Numbered from the stretch's first letter, positions 7,665-16,658 are shown. The stretch is DNA of 64,000 nt from Cereibacter sphaeroides (GCA_003243455.1 QFQS01000001.1:1674001-1738000); one strand, 5' to 3'. Notes: generated from the letters alone by a model not told the origin. Numbers and translations are program-made.

Positions 7665-7868
7665 ATGGCCGCCTTTGAAACGACCCGTCCGGCGCCGTTC
7701 GGCGCCACCTCGACCTACCATTTCGTCCAGTTCGTAGGCAACGCGCTGGTTTCGGTGAAAAACTGGAACGACGCACGCGTGACGCGCAAGGCTTTGTCCT
7801 CGCTGTCCGACCGTGAACTTGACGATATCGGCCTGTGCCGTGGCGACATCGACCATATCGGCGCCTGA
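7665..7868 (+). CDS. DUF1127 (YjiS-like) small protein
   Basis: 67 aa. The C-terminal half shows the DUF1127 pattern: LVSVKNWNDARVTRKALSSL, then SDRELDDIGLCRGDID. Members of this family are short, Arg-rich, often stress- or carbon-responsive proteins in alphaproteobacteria, and some modulate RNA turnover. Single-gene unit: it has a repeat-rich upstream region and an intrinsic terminator about 50 bp after the stop. Confidence 0.85.
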   Translation: MAAFETTRPAPFGATSTYHFVQFVGNALVSVKNWNDARVTRKALSSLSDRELDDIGLCRGDIDHIGA

Positions 7869-7914
7869 GCGCTGACTGGTCGATTGCGCGACCGGCAAGA
7901 CCGGATCGCAGGAT

Positions 7915-7953
7915 AAAGGCCGCGCCCTTGACAGGACGCGGCCTTTGGCTTTT
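7915..7953 (+). terminator. Intrinsic terminator after the DUF1127 gene
   Basis: Perfect 10-bp stem AAAGGCCGCG (7915-7924) / CGCGGCCTTT (7937-7946) with a 12-nt loop, followed by GGCTTTT. It may also serve the convergent gene that ends at 7979. Confidence 0.8.
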
Positions 7954-7978
7954 CAGCGGGCCTTGCAGCCCAAACAGA

Positions 7979-8329
7979 TCAGTTCTGCGTCATCTCGCGG
8001 ATAAACTGCGACACCCAGAGCGTCGCCGGATCGGCCTGCATCAGCCAACCGCCAAGACGGTCGAAGCTTTGGCCAGCCATCAGGCTTTCGACACGTTGTT
8101 CATAGGTCGCAGCACCCACCTTGTAGTGGATGACGCCCTTCAGAGCCAAAGCCATAACGATCGCCACGAACAACGGGCCTACAAGGCCACGCCGACGGCG
8201 TTGTGTTTTGGTGTAATGGGAAAGGCCGATCGTGCCGGGGGCCTCAAAGCCATATCCGTTCGCCCGCGCCTCTTCTATGCGCGAAATGCGGCCATAAAAA
8301 TCACGCAGATTCGGGTCGCCCACGATCAA
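7979..8329 (-). CDS. Small membrane-anchored hypothetical protein
   Basis: 116 aa. A basic cytoplasmic N-terminus (about 45 residues, including YTKTQRRRRGL) is followed by a single hydrophobic segment at about residues 48-65 (GLVGPLFVAIVMALALKGVI), then a C-terminal domain of about 50 residues ending VSQFIREMTQN. It resembles uncharacterised Rhodobacteraceae proteins. It is downstream of prmA on the same strand, with a hairpin in the 83-bp gap. No function can be assigned. Confidence 0.65.
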   Translation of the reverse strand: MIVGDPNLRDFYGRISRIEEARANGYGFEAPGTIGLSHYTKTQRRRRGLVGPLFVAIVMALALKGVIHYKVGAATYEQRVESLMAGQSFDRLGGWLMQADPATLWVSQFIREMTQN

Positions 8330-8376
8330 ACTCCAATCTCAGGCCCCCGCCTATGTCTGCTATAAGCCTGAAGTGT

Positions 8377-8397
8377 GGCGATTTTTAGGCAATCGCC
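8377..8397 (-). terminator. Hairpin after prmA
   Basis: GGCGATT (8377-8383) and AATCGCC (8391-8397) form a 7-bp stem with a 7-nt loop, 16 bp beyond the prmA stop. No clear U-tract follows on the minus strand, so termination may be Rho-dependent or partial. Confidence 0.4.
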
Positions 8398-8412
8398 ATT
8401 GGAGGCCCGTCA

Positions 8413-9282
8413 TCACACCCGGCGCAGGACCAGGGTTGACCACTCGCCGATGCCCTCGCGTTTGACGAGAAAAAATCCCGCAGAGGTATAGGCCGCGATG
8501 ATGGATTCAGCCTGAATAACCAGCAAACCGGAGAGAATCGCCAAGCCACCGCTTTGAATATGAGCTGCCATTGCGGGCGCCAGTTCGATTAACGGCCCCT
8601 TTAAAATGTTGGCGAATACCAGATCGAATGGCGCTGTCTCGGCGAGCCGGGAATGATCGAAGCCGGCGGCCTCCAAACATTCGACCCGCTCGGCCAGCCC
8701 ATTGACCTCGGTGTTGGCTCGGGCCACATCCACCGCCACTTCGTCGATGTCCGACGCGATGATGCGGCCCGGAAACACCCGCGCCGCCGCCATGGCAAGC
8801 ACTGCCGTGCCAGAGCCGATATCCGCCACATTCTGCGCGACGAACCCTTCGTCAACCAGCCGGTCCAGCGCCCGCAGACAGCCAAGGGTAGTGCCGTGGT
8901 GGCCGGTGCCAAAAGCCACAGTCGCCTCGATCAGCAGCGCGATGCGCCCTTCGGGCACCTTGTCGGCGTCATGCGCGCCGTAGACGAAGAACCGTCCCGC
9001 CTCGACCGGGCTCAACTCGCGCCGAACCTTGGCAACCCAGTCGATCTCTGGCAGCTCCGACATGGCGAAGGGCTGCGCATCATAGGCGGCCGCTAGCAAA
9101 GTCAGGGCAATCTCGTCCGGCGGCTCCAAAAAGTAACCGCCGACCTCCCACAGGCCGGAGTCATCTTCGATCTCGAACACGCCCACGCCGGTCGGCTCCG
9201 GGGTCAGATTCTCCATCGCCTCGGCCAGCGCCTCGGCGGCGTCCTGACCGGAAAGCGTTGTCAGCGCGGTATAGGTGGGCAT
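8413..9282 (-). CDS. prmA: PrmA, ribosomal protein L11 methyltransferase
   Basis: 289 aa. PrmA trimethylates ribosomal protein L11. The N-terminal L11-recognition domain (about residues 1-95) is followed by the linker signature VAFGTGHHGTTLGCLRALDR. The SAM-binding class I fold follows: DIGSGTAVLAMAAARVFP, the acidic strand end ASDIDEVAVDVA, and motif IV-like DLVFANILKGPL. Start chosen at MPTYTALTTL (9282), because AGGA lies 7 nt upstream; an ATG two codons earlier sits on top of that site. Confidence 0.93.
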   Translation of the reverse strand: MPTYTALTTLSGQDAAEALAEAMENLTPEPTGVGVFEIEDDSGLWEVGGYFLEPPDEIALTLLAAAYDAQPFAMSELPEIDWVAKVRRELSPVEAGRFFVYGAHDADKVPEGRIALLIEATVAFGTGHHGTTLGCLRALDRLVDEGFVAQNVADIGSGTAVLAMAAARVFPGRIIASDIDEVAVDVARANTEVNGLAERVECLEAAGFDHSRLAETAPFDLVFANILKGPLIELAPAMAAHIQSGGLAILSGLLVIQAESIIAAYTSAGFFLVKREGIGEWSTLVLRRV

Positions 9283-9404
9283 CTGCATGTCCTTGGGCTT
9301 GGGGGAACCTGAGCCAAGCGCCTATCGCGCGCCGCGCATGGGCGTCAAGCGAAGGGCTGTTGCGGCGGCAACCGGCCGCTCACGGTTTCGTGAAAACATG
9401 TCCG

Positions 9405-9432
9405 GGATGAAACTCGCCCTACCTGCGTCGTT
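9405..9432 (+). promoter_or_regulatory. Candidate ECF-type promoter of the secreted-repeat/sigma/anti-sigma cassette
   Basis: GGATGAAAC (9405-9413) and CGTCGTT (9426-9432) are spaced like the -35 and -10 elements of an extracytoplasmic-function promoter. They lie about 55 bp before the first gene of a cassette that encodes its own ECF sigma factor, so autoregulation is plausible. This rests on pattern and position only. Confidence 0.3.
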
Positions 9433-9488
9433 AACCATGGCAATGCCGGGCACCACCGCCCGCGCGGGCCTTATCAGGGAACCGAGAC

Positions 9489-9875
9489 ATGAAGATGACC
9501 GCAGCCCATCTCCTCGCCCAGACAGTGGCGTTCGCCATTCTGGCCCTTCCCGCAATGGCGGACCCCGACATAACCACGGCCGAAACCAGCATCGGCGCGG
9601 TATTGGTCGATGGCAAGGGTATGACGCTTTACACGTTTGACGCAGACAAGGACGGCAAATCCGCCTGCTACGATCAATGCGCGCAGAACTGGCCTCCGGT
9701 GATGGGTGATGCCGATGATGCCCCCGGCGGGGATTATGGCCTGACCGAGCGAACCGATGGGTCGCAGCAGTGGACCTACAAGGGCATGCCGCTTTACACA
9801 TGGGTCAAGGACACCAAACCCGGCGACGTGACGGGCGACGGTTTCAAGGACGTCTGGCACGCCGCAAAACCCTGA
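9489..9875 (+). CDS. Secreted-repeat (COG4315-type) periplasmic protein
   Basis: 128 aa with a cleavable signal peptide (MKMTAAHLLAQTVAFAILALPAMA). The mature part holds two copies of the 'secreted repeat' pattern, G-MTLYTFDADKDGKSACYDQC...WPPV and YKGMPLYTWVKDTKPGDVTGDGF. Two Cys residues in the first repeat could form a disulfide. The family is widespread and poorly characterised, and often sits beside ECF sigma factors. Here it lies 18 bp before the sigma gene and is probably both co-transcribed with it and part of its regulon. Confidence 0.85.
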   Translation: MKMTAAHLLAQTVAFAILALPAMADPDITTAETSIGAVLVDGKGMTLYTFDADKDGKSACYDQCAQNWPPVMGDADDAPGGDYGLTERTDGSQQWTYKGMPLYTWVKDTKPGDVTGDGFKDVWHAAKP

Positions 9876-9893
9876 CGGGAAGCAACCTCGCCG

Positions 9894-10400
9894 ATGGCGA
9901 TCCTGAAAGACATCGAAGCCGCAATCCCGGGCCTGCGCCGCTATGCGCATGCGCTGGTCCGGGATCGTGACGCAGCCGACGATCTGGTTCAGGATTGCCT
10001 TGAGCGCGCGGTGGCGCGCCGCGCCGACTGGCGCGGCGAGGGCCCGCTGAAGGCATGGCTGTTCCGCATCCTGCTGAATTGTCACCGTGATCAGCTTCGT
10101 CGCCGTCCGGATGTGGGCCATCTGGTGACTGTGGACGACTTGCCGTTCGAACCATCCAGCGCCGGGGGACAGGACGCCCACATGTCGCTATCCGAAGTAG
10201 GAACGGCGATAGACAGGCTGCCCGTCGATCAGCGCCGTGCGCTGCTTTTAGTGGCGCTGGAGGGAATGAGCGTCCAACAGGCCGCATTGGCGCTGGAGAT
10301 ACCCGAAGGCACGCTGATGTCGCGCATCGCCCGCGCCCGCGCATCATTGCGCTCAATGACCGACAGAGAGATCAACGAAAAGGCCAAAGGCCGACCATGA
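9894..10400 (+). CDS. ECF-family RNA polymerase sigma factor
   Basis: 168 aa, the short sigma2-sigma4 architecture. Region 2 is at about residues 8-75 (LRRYAHALVRDRDAADDLVQDCLERA, then GPLKAWLFRILLN). Region 4 is at about 100-155 (IDRLPVDQRRALLLVALEGMSVQQAALALEIPEGTLMSRIARAR). It lacks the extended C-terminal domains of other ECF classes. Its stop overlaps the anti-sigma start (ATGA), the usual arrangement for stoichiometric sigma/anti-sigma production. Confidence 0.93.
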   Translation: MAILKDIEAAIPGLRRYAHALVRDRDAADDLVQDCLERAVARRADWRGEGPLKAWLFRILLNCHRDQLRRRPDVGHLVTVDDLPFEPSSAGGQDAHMSLSEVGTAIDRLPVDQRRALLLVALEGMSVQQAALALEIPEGTLMSRIARARASLRSMTDREINEKAKGRP

Positions 10401-11155
10401 CCGATACCGGCAATATCACCGAGGCTGAACTGATCGCGCTGCATTCCGGCGAGCCCTCTGCAATGGGCGACGCCGATTTGCAGCGGCGCATCGCAGCCGA
10501 TCCCGAGGCGCAGGCGCTGCTTGCCGAATGGCGGCGGCAGGACGGACTTCTCGCAGATCTGTTCGGACCGGTCGCTGTCGAACCCATTCCCGACCGGCTG
10601 CGCGATGTCTTGCGCCGTGCAGATCGGGTCTGGCCCGACCGCACATTTCGTCGTGCCGCCATTGCCTGCGCGCTGGTTTTGAGCGGTCTGATGGGCTGGT
10701 GGCTGGGCAAGTCATCGACGCCCGATCTTGCCGCAGTCATGCTCGCCTCGGCGGCCCAGCAGGCCCACGCGACTTACGTGGTGGAGGTTGTCCACCCCAT
10801 CGAGGTCGCAGCGAGCGACAGCAAGCATCTGACGACATGGCTTTCGAAGCGCGTCGATCGCAGTTTGAACCTGCCCGACTTTTTCAGCTTCGGGTTCAAC
10901 CTGTTGGGGGGCCGCGTCGTGCCTTCAGACAAGGGGCCGGCGGCTTTACTTATGTATGAGGATGACAAGGGCCGCCGCATCACGCTGTTCATTGAAAATG
11001 GCGGCAACCAGGAATCCGCGATGCTGTATACGGCGGGCGACCAGACCGGCACGTTTTCCTGGGTGGACGAGGGGCTTGGCTGCGCCCTGACCGGCGACCT
11101 GCCGCGCGACGCGTTACGCGATATCGCGATGTCTGCCTACGAGCAATTGATCTAG
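10397..11155 (+). CDS. Membrane-anchored anti-sigma factor
   Basis: 252 aa. A cytoplasmic, sigma-binding N-terminal domain of about 90 residues (EAELIALHSGEPS..., with PEAQALLAEWRRQDGLLADLF) precedes one transmembrane helix (AAIACALVLSGLMGWWLG). A periplasmic domain of about 140 residues follows (YVVEVVHPIEVAAS to SAYEQLI). This is the layout of transmembrane regulators of ECF sigma factors. There is no zinc-binding HxxxCxxC motif, so redox sensing of the ChrR/RsrA kind is unlikely. The stop shares the bases CTAG with the convergent priA stop. Confidence 0.88.
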   Translation: MTDTGNITEAELIALHSGEPSAMGDADLQRRIAADPEAQALLAEWRRQDGLLADLFGPVAVEPIPDRLRDVLRRADRVWPDRTFRRAAIACALVLSGLMGWWLGKSSTPDLAAVMLASAAQQAHATYVVEVVHPIEVAASDSKHLTTWLSKRVDRSLNLPDFFSFGFNLLGGRVVPSDKGPAALLMYEDDKGRRITLFIENGGNQESAMLYTAGDQTGTFSWVDEGLGCALTGDLPRDALRDIAMSAYEQLI

Positions 11156-13353
11156 AGAAAGCTCTGCGGGTCGATGTCGATGGCCAGCCGGACGTTGGCA
11201 GGCACCTTCACCTGCGCGACCCAGGCAGCCAGTGCAGCCTGTAGCGCCACGGTCTTCTCGGCCTTCACCAAAAGCCGCACACGATGCCTGCCGCGTACAC
11301 GGGCAATGGGCGCGGGCGCAGGACCGAAAACCTGCGCGCCGACCACTCGCAACGGTCCGTCACGCCGCGCAAGCTCTCCGCCCAGGTCGAATATCTGCGC
11401 CACATCGGGCGAGGACAGGATGATACCCGCCATACGACCATAGGGAGGCACTCCCGCCGCGCGTCGGCCCTCGGCCTCCGCGCGCCAGAACGCATCCTCG
11501 TCTCCGCCTAGGATTGCGCGGATCACCGGATGCTCGGGCTGATAGGTCTGCAACAGCGCCAGACCCTTTTTCTCGACCCGGCCCGCACGTCCCGCCACCT
11601 GTCGCATCAGCTGAAACGTTTTTTCCGCCGCCCGCAGGTCCGACCCCTGAAGTCCCAAATCCGCGTCAATCACACCCACAAGCGTCAGCAGGGGAAAGTT
11701 GTGCCCCTTGGCCACGATCTGCGTGCCGATGATGATATCCGCCCCGCCGCTGGCGATCATCTCGATCCTTTCCTTCAGCGCGCGCGCAGACCCAAACAGG
11801 TCGGACGACAGCACGGCGATGCGCGCATCGGGAAAGCGTGCCTCCACCTCTTCAGCCATGCGCTCCACACCGGGGCCGACCGGGGCCATGCGCCCCTCTG
11901 CCTTGCAGTTCGGGCAGACCACAGGAATGGGCTTTGTCGCGCCGCACTGGTGGCAGACGAGCCGCTTCAGGAACCGATGCTCGACCATGCGCGCGTCGCA
12001 GTCGTCGCAGCCGACCTGATGCCCGCAGGCCCGGCACAGCGTGACCGGCGCATAGCCCCGCCGGTTCAGGAACAGAAGCGATTGTTCCCCCATCGCGATC
12101 CTCGCCTCGACCTCGGCGGCGAGGCGTTCGGAAATCCAGCGATCCGAGGGCAGCTTTTCATCGCGCATGTCGATGGCACGCATATCGGGCAGTTCCGCCA
12201 CGCCGAACCGCGATCCCAGATCGAGGCGGGCATACTTTCCCGCCTCGGCATTAGCCCAGCTTTCAAGCGAAGGCGTGGCCGAAGCCAGCACCACCGGCGC
12301 ACCGCTTATGGCTGCGCGCAGCACCGCCATGTCGCGGGCATTATACAGCACGCCCTCTTCCTGCTTGTAGCTTTGGTCATGCTCCTCATCGACGACGACC
12401 AGGCCGAGTTCTCGAAACGGCAGGAAAAGCGCCGACCGCGCGCCTACGACAACTTGCGCCTGCCCTTCGGCCACCATCCGCCAGAGCCGCCGACGCTCGG
12501 TAACCGTTACACCCGAATGCCATTCGGCGGGCAGCGCCCCGAAGCGCGCCTCGACGCGTTTAAGAAACTCGGAGGTCAGCGCGATTTCGGGCAACAGCAC
12601 CAAGGCCTGCCGACCAGCCCGAAGGCATTCGGCGACCGCTTCCAGATAGACCTCGGTCTTGCCCGATCCCGTCACCCCCTTGAGCAGCGTCGTGGAATAC
12701 CCCCCTATCGCAACGCTGGCGACAAGGGCATCGGCAGCGGCGATCTGTTCGCCCGCCAGTGCGACACCCGGCAAATCGGGGTCAAGGCGCGGATAGGGCA
12801 TGTCGCGCGGCGCTTCTTCTTCACGGATCGCGCCTGCCTTGACCAATCCCTTGATCACCGCCGCGCTGATCCCCGACTGCGCCGCCAACTCGGCCAAAGT
12901 CACCGGCGCATCTTCGAATTCCGCCAGCGCATCCAGCGCGCGCACGCGCGCCTCGGTCATTCGCGAAGGTTCCGCATCCCCCGGAACCAGCACACGCCGC
13001 ATCGCAGGTGGATCGCCCAGCCCCGGCGCCCGGGTGGCCAGCCGCAGCATCGAAGGCATCGGCGTCAGCGTGTAGTCAGAGGCGCGCGCCAGGAACAGCC
13101 GCAACTCTTCCCGCATCGGCGGCGCATCCAGAACGCGGTTCACCGCCCGCAGACGGCCCGCCTCGATCCTGCCCTCGCCCTGTCCCCAGACGACGCCCAG
13201 CACCCGCCTTGGCCCCAACGGCACCTCGACGAAATCACCGCTGCCACAGCCGCCTTCCGGCGCAAGATAATCCAAAAGCCCCGACGGCCCGCCGATGGGT
13301 TCCGTCGTGACCACGCCGACGCGCGCGCCTGCCGGAAACACCTCATCCGCCAC
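11152..13353 (-). CDS. priA: PriA, primosomal replication-restart helicase
   Basis: 733 aa, normal for PriA. The N-terminal 3'-end-binding domain is followed by Walker A (GVTGSGKTEVYLEAV), the DEEH box (VVVDEEHDQSYKQEEG), and zinc-binding Cys pairs (CRACGHQVGCDDC; CHQCG; CPNC) that form the primosome-assembly module. The helicase C-terminal motif (GTQIVAKGHNFP) comes next. Start set at the GTG at 13353 (VADEVFPAGARVGVV). The frame stays open far upstream through the transaldolase gene, but that reading is antisense shadow. Confidence 0.95.
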   Translation of the reverse strand: MADEVFPAGARVGVVTTEPIGGPSGLLDYLAPEGGCGSGDFVEVPLGPRRVLGVVWGQGEGRIEAGRLRAVNRVLDAPPMREELRLFLARASDYTLTPMPSMLRLATRAPGLGDPPAMRRVLVPGDAEPSRMTEARVRALDALAEFEDAPVTLAELAAQSGISAAVIKGLVKAGAIREEEAPRDMPYPRLDPDLPGVALAGEQIAAADALVASVAIGGYSTTLLKGVTGSGKTEVYLEAVAECLRAGRQALVLLPEIALTSEFLKRVEARFGALPAEWHSGVTVTERRRLWRMVAEGQAQVVVGARSALFLPFRELGLVVVDEEHDQSYKQEEGVLYNARDMAVLRAAISGAPVVLASATPSLESWANAEAGKYARLDLGSRFGVAELPDMRAIDMRDEKLPSDRWISERLAAEVEARIAMGEQSLLFLNRRGYAPVTLCRACGHQVGCDDCDARMVEHRFLKRLVCHQCGATKPIPVVCPNCKAEGRMAPVGPGVERMAEEVEARFPDARIAVLSSDLFGSARALKERIEMIASGGADIIIGTQIVAKGHNFPLLTLVGVIDADLGLQGSDLRAAEKTFQLMRQVAGRAGRVEKKGLALLQTYQPEHPVIRAILGGDEDAFWRAEAEGRRAAGVPPYGRMAGIILSSPDVAQIFDLGGELARRDGPLRVVGAQVFGPAPAPIARVRGRHRVRLLVKAEKTVALQAALAAWVAQVKVPANVRLAIDIDPQSFL

Positions 13354-13446
13354 TTGGCAACCACCCACCTTTCGCCAGCGCCTGTCTTGCGCTAATACGG
13401 GGCCGCACCCCCTGCAACCCCGTTCAGGATCAAGGACCGACTCCCC

Positions 13447-14100
13447 ATGAAATTCTTTGTCGATACCGCCGACGTTCAGGCGATCTCCGAACTCAACGAC
13501 CTCGGCATGGTGGATGGCGTCACCACCAATCCTTCGCTGATCCTCAAATCGGGCCGCGACATCATCGAAGTCACCAAGGAAATCTGCGGCATCGTCAGCG
13601 GCCCGGTTTCTGCCGAAGTCGTGGCGATGAAGGCCGACGACATGATCGCCGAGGGTCGCAAGCTGGCCGCCATTGCACCGAACATCGCCGTCAAAGTGCC
13701 GCTGACCTGGGACGGCTTGAAGGCCTGCAAGGTTCTCAGCGGCGATGGCTTCATGGTCAACGTCACGCTCTGCTTCGCGGCCAATCAGGCGCTGATCGCT
13801 GCCAAAGCGGGCGCGACCTTCATCAGCCCCTTTATTGGGCGGCTTGACGATATCAACATGGATGGGCTGGAGCTGATCAGCGACATCCGCGTGATCTACG
13901 ACAACTACGACTTCAAGACCCAGATTCTGGCCGCCTCGATCCGCACCGCGAACCACGTCACCCAATGCGCCATGATCGGCGCCGACGTGATGACGGCTCC
14001 GCCCGCGGTCATCAAGGCGCTGGCCAACCACCCGCTGACCGACAAAGGGCTGGAGCAGTTCACAGCAGACTGGGCAAAGACCGGGCAGAAGATCATCTGA
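13447..14100 (+). CDS. tal: Transaldolase (small, FSA/TalC type)
   Basis: 217 aa, the short single-domain transaldolase group of the non-oxidative pentose-phosphate pathway. MKFFVDTADV at the start, GVTTNPSLI, and the Schiff-base Lys in PNIAVKVPLT are present, with GATFISPFIGRLDD and the C-terminal LEQFTADW. It is divergent from priA, sharing a 93-bp promoter region, and is followed by a strong hairpin. Confidence 0.96.
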   Translation: MKFFVDTADVQAISELNDLGMVDGVTTNPSLILKSGRDIIEVTKEICGIVSGPVSAEVVAMKADDMIAEGRKLAAIAPNIAVKVPLTWDGLKACKVLSGDGFMVNVTLCFAANQALIAAKAGATFISPFIGRLDDINMDGLELISDIRVIYDNYDFKTQILAASIRTANHVTQCAMIGADVMTAPPAVIKALANHPLTDKGLEQFTADWAKTGQKII

Positions 14101-14109
14101 TTTCCCGCT

Positions 14110-14137
14110 TTGCGGCCGCGCATCGTCGCGGCCGCAA
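14110..14137 (+). terminator. Strong hairpin after transaldolase
   Basis: Perfect 11-bp GC-rich stem TTGCGGCCGCG (14110-14120) / CGCGGCCGCAA (14127-14137) with a 6-nt loop, 9 bp after the stop. No U-run follows, so it may protect the 3' end or act with Rho. Confidence 0.6.
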
Positions 14138-14259
14138 CCTGTGGTCGTTTCAGCCGGGGCAAAACGGAAGTGTCGGGAAACCATAATGAAAAAACCCGGA
14201 TGAAAGCCGGGACGCTCATGTATAGTGCCGACCAGGACGGAATACCGCGCAAGGTTGGT

Positions 14260-14964
14260 ATGGACAGCGGAATAATCGGACAAGACCTGCGCGACGTGAT
14301 CCTCGCCGAGCCAGAAGTCATTCTGGAAGATCAGGATGTGATGGCAGCGCTGGTCGCTGCCAACGAACGCGCGATGGGATCGAACATCGTCGATCTGCGC
14401 GGCATCGCCATGGAGCGCATGAACGCCCGGCTGGAACGGCTGGAGGATACGCACCGCTCTGTCATTGCGGCTGCCTACGAGAATCTTGCCGGAACCAATC
14501 AGGTTCACCGCGCCATCCTTCAGATGCTGGACCCGATCGGGTTCGAGGATTTCCTGAAGAACCTGGGCGCCGAAGTTGCACAGACCCTGCGCGTCGATTG
14601 CGTGCGTCTTGTGCTGGAATCGCTTCACACAGGTGATGAGCCTGCGCTGAAGCGGCTTGGGGACACGCTGTGCGTGACCGAGCCGGGGTTCATCTCGGAC
14701 TATCTTACCGCCAGCCGTAATGTCGCCCTGCGACCGGTGACGCTGCGCCAGACTATGCCGTCATCAAACCGTATCTACGGTGAACGCACCGATTGGGTTC
14801 GGTCCGAAGCGCTGCTGCGGCTTGATTTCGGCAAAGGCCGCCTGCCGGGGCTTCTGGCGCTGGGGGCGGAAGACCCGCATCGGTTCAAGGCCGCGCAGGG
14901 TACGGATCTTCTGGCCTTTTTCGGCGGCGTGTTCGAGCGCACGATGCGCCGCTGGCTGTCGTGA
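14260..14964 (+). CDS. DUF484 family protein
   Basis: 234 aa. DUF484 proteins are GAF-like cytoplasmic proteins commonly found directly before xerC. Recognisable parts are DLRDVILAEPEVILEDQDVMAAL, DLRGIAMERMNARLERLE and the C-terminal LGAEDPHRFKAAQGTDLLAFFG. Start at 14260 because AAGG sits 5 nt upstream and the product begins with the family core; upstream ATGs at 14218 and 14200 are alternatives. The stop TGA overlaps the xerC GTG start. Role unknown; the conserved linkage suggests chromosome segregation. Confidence 0.85.
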   Translation: MDSGIIGQDLRDVILAEPEVILEDQDVMAALVAANERAMGSNIVDLRGIAMERMNARLERLEDTHRSVIAAAYENLAGTNQVHRAILQMLDPIGFEDFLKNLGAEVAQTLRVDCVRLVLESLHTGDEPALKRLGDTLCVTEPGFISDYLTASRNVALRPVTLRQTMPSSNRIYGERTDWVRSEALLRLDFGKGRLPGLLALGAEDPHRFKAAQGTDLLAFFGGVFERTMRRWLS

Positions 14965-15899
14965 CCGCCGCGCCCCCGGGCGCGTTTTCGGCGGGGCAGC
15001 GCGCGGCGTTGGCGGACTGGCTTACCCACATCAGGGCAATCGACGGCGTGGCGGCCAATACCGTCACCGCCTATTCAGGCGATGTGGCGCGCTATCTGGA
15101 TTTCATTGCCCGGCACCGTGGCGAATCCGAAGGGATCGACGCGCTGCTGTCCCTGCCTCACACCGACGTCCGAGCATGGATGGCGCATGAACGGGGACGC
15201 GGCATCGGACCGCGTTCGCTTGCGCGTGCGCTCTCCGCGGTCAAGGGATTCACCGGCTGGCTGGCCGAGCGTGAGGGGCGCCACGCGACCGCGATACTGT
15301 CGGCGCGTGGTCCCAAGTATCGCCGCAAGCTGCCGCGTCCTCTGTCCGAGGATGGCGCGCGCGACATGATCGACACGGTGGGCGACATCGCCCGCAACGA
15401 CTGGACCGCCGCCCGTGACATTGCCGTTCTGACGCTGCTTTACGGCTGCGGCCTGCGTATATCCGAGGCGCTTGGCCTGACCGGCGCCGCGCGCCCGCTG
15501 CCGCAGACACTGCGCATCACCGGCAAAGGCAGCAAGACCCGCATCGTGCCAGTCATTCCCGCCGCGCGAGAAGCGGTCGAGCGCTATGCCGAGCTTTCCC
15601 CGTATGACCTGACATCAGCGGAACCCCTGTTCCGCGGTGCGCGGGGCGGCCCGCTAAATCCGCGTCTAATCGCCAAGACGATGGAGGTTGCCCGACTGCA
15701 ACTGGGCCTGCCCGCGACAGCCACGCCCCATGCCATGCGCCACTCCTTTGCCACGCACCTGCTGTCAGCCGGCGGCGATCTGCGCGCAATACAAGAGTTG
15801 CTGGGCCATGCCTCGCTGTCGACAACCCAGGCCTATACTGCCGTCGATGCAGCGCGGCTGATGGAGGTCTATGAAAAAGCCCATCCGCGCGCCCGTTAA
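14961..15899 (+). CDS. xerC: XerC tyrosine recombinase
   Basis: 312 aa. With XerD it resolves chromosome dimers at dif near the terminus. The N-terminal SAM-like core-binding domain is at about residues 10-100. The catalytic domain has the full set: Arg in YGCGLRISEAL, Lys in TGKGSKTR, HAMRHSFATHLL (His-x-x-Arg), LLGHASLSTTQAYT (His, then the nucleophilic Tyr). GTG start overlapping the DUF484 stop (GTGA). Confidence 0.95.
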   Translation: MTAAPPGAFSAGQRAALADWLTHIRAIDGVAANTVTAYSGDVARYLDFIARHRGESEGIDALLSLPHTDVRAWMAHERGRGIGPRSLARALSAVKGFTGWLAEREGRHATAILSARGPKYRRKLPRPLSEDGARDMIDTVGDIARNDWTAARDIAVLTLLYGCGLRISEALGLTGAARPLPQTLRITGKGSKTRIVPVIPAAREAVERYAELSPYDLTSAEPLFRGARGGPLNPRLIAKTMEVARLQLGLPATATPHAMRHSFATHLLSAGGDLRAIQELLGHASLSTTQAYTAVDAARLMEVYEKAHPRAR

Positions 15900-15947
15900 A
15901 CCGATGCTGCCCATTGCGGCATTCCCGCAATCAACTATGACGGTAAT

Positions 15948-16658
15948 ATGACTCCACGCTTCAAAGCCCTGCTTGTGCATCTGCTGACCGCCACCGGAGC
16001 GGTCTTTTCCATGCTGGCGATGCTCGCAGCGGTTGATGGCAAATGGAGTCTCATGTTCCTGTGGCTTGTCGTGGCGCTGGTCGTCGATGGCGTCGATGGA
16101 CCGCTCGCGCGTCGCTTTGACGTCAAGGCGAACTGGCCTACCTACGACGGCGTCCTGATGGACCTGATCGTGGATTATCTGACCTATGTGTTCATCCCCG
16201 CTTTCGCGCTGTTCAAGTCGGGCCTGCTGACGGGGTGGACAGGGTGGCTGGCGATTATCGCTATTGTCTATGGCAGCGTCGTCTATTTCGCCGACACGCG
16301 CATGAAGACAAAGGACAATTCCTTTGCCGGCTTCCCCGCCTGCTGGAATATGGTCATCCTGGTGCTGTTCGCGCTGAAACCCAATGAATGGGCGATCCTG
16401 TTCATCGTGATCGCCTTGGCGATCGCGATGTTCACCAACCTCAAATTCATCCATCCCGTGCGCACCGACCGCTGGCATGAGCTGTCGCTGGCCATGGTTG
16501 CGGGCTGGATCTTCTTTGCCGGTTGGGCCGCCTGGGTGGACTTCGACCCGCAAAGCTGGGCGCATTGGGGGCTTGTGATAACTTCGGCCTATCTTGCGCT
16601 GGCTGGCATCGCCCAACAAATTCTGCCGCCCCTGTCGGTCCGAAACCGCTTGCCCTGA
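15948..16658 (+). CDS. pcs: Pcs, phosphatidylcholine synthase
   Basis: 236 aa integral membrane enzyme that condenses CDP-diacylglycerol with choline to make phosphatidylcholine in one step. The CDP-alcohol transferase signature is present in the Pcs form, DGVDGPLARRFDV followed by YDGVLMDLIVDYLTY, supplying the metal-binding Asp residues. About seven hydrophobic segments are visible. It implies a choline-derived PC membrane, as in many Rhodobacteraceae. Confidence 0.93.
   Translation: MTPRFKALLVHLLTATGAVFSMLAMLAAVDGKWSLMFLWLVVALVVDGVDGPLARRFDVKANWPTYDGVLMDLIVDYLTYVFIPAFALFKSGLLTGWTGWLAIIAIVYGSVVYFADTRMKTKDNSFAGFPACWNMVILVLFALKPNEWAILFIVIALAIAMFTNLKFIHPVRTDRWHELSLAMVAGWIFFAGWAAWVDFDPQSWAHWGLVITSAYLALAGIAQQILPPLSVRNRLP

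Noticed and set aside
11152..14628. One minus-strand frame open for 1158 codons, suggesting a giant PriA fusion.
   Set aside because: The part beyond 13353 is antisense to the clearly coding transaldolase gene and to the DUF484 start, has no family similarity, and PriA has its full normal length from the GTG at 13353.
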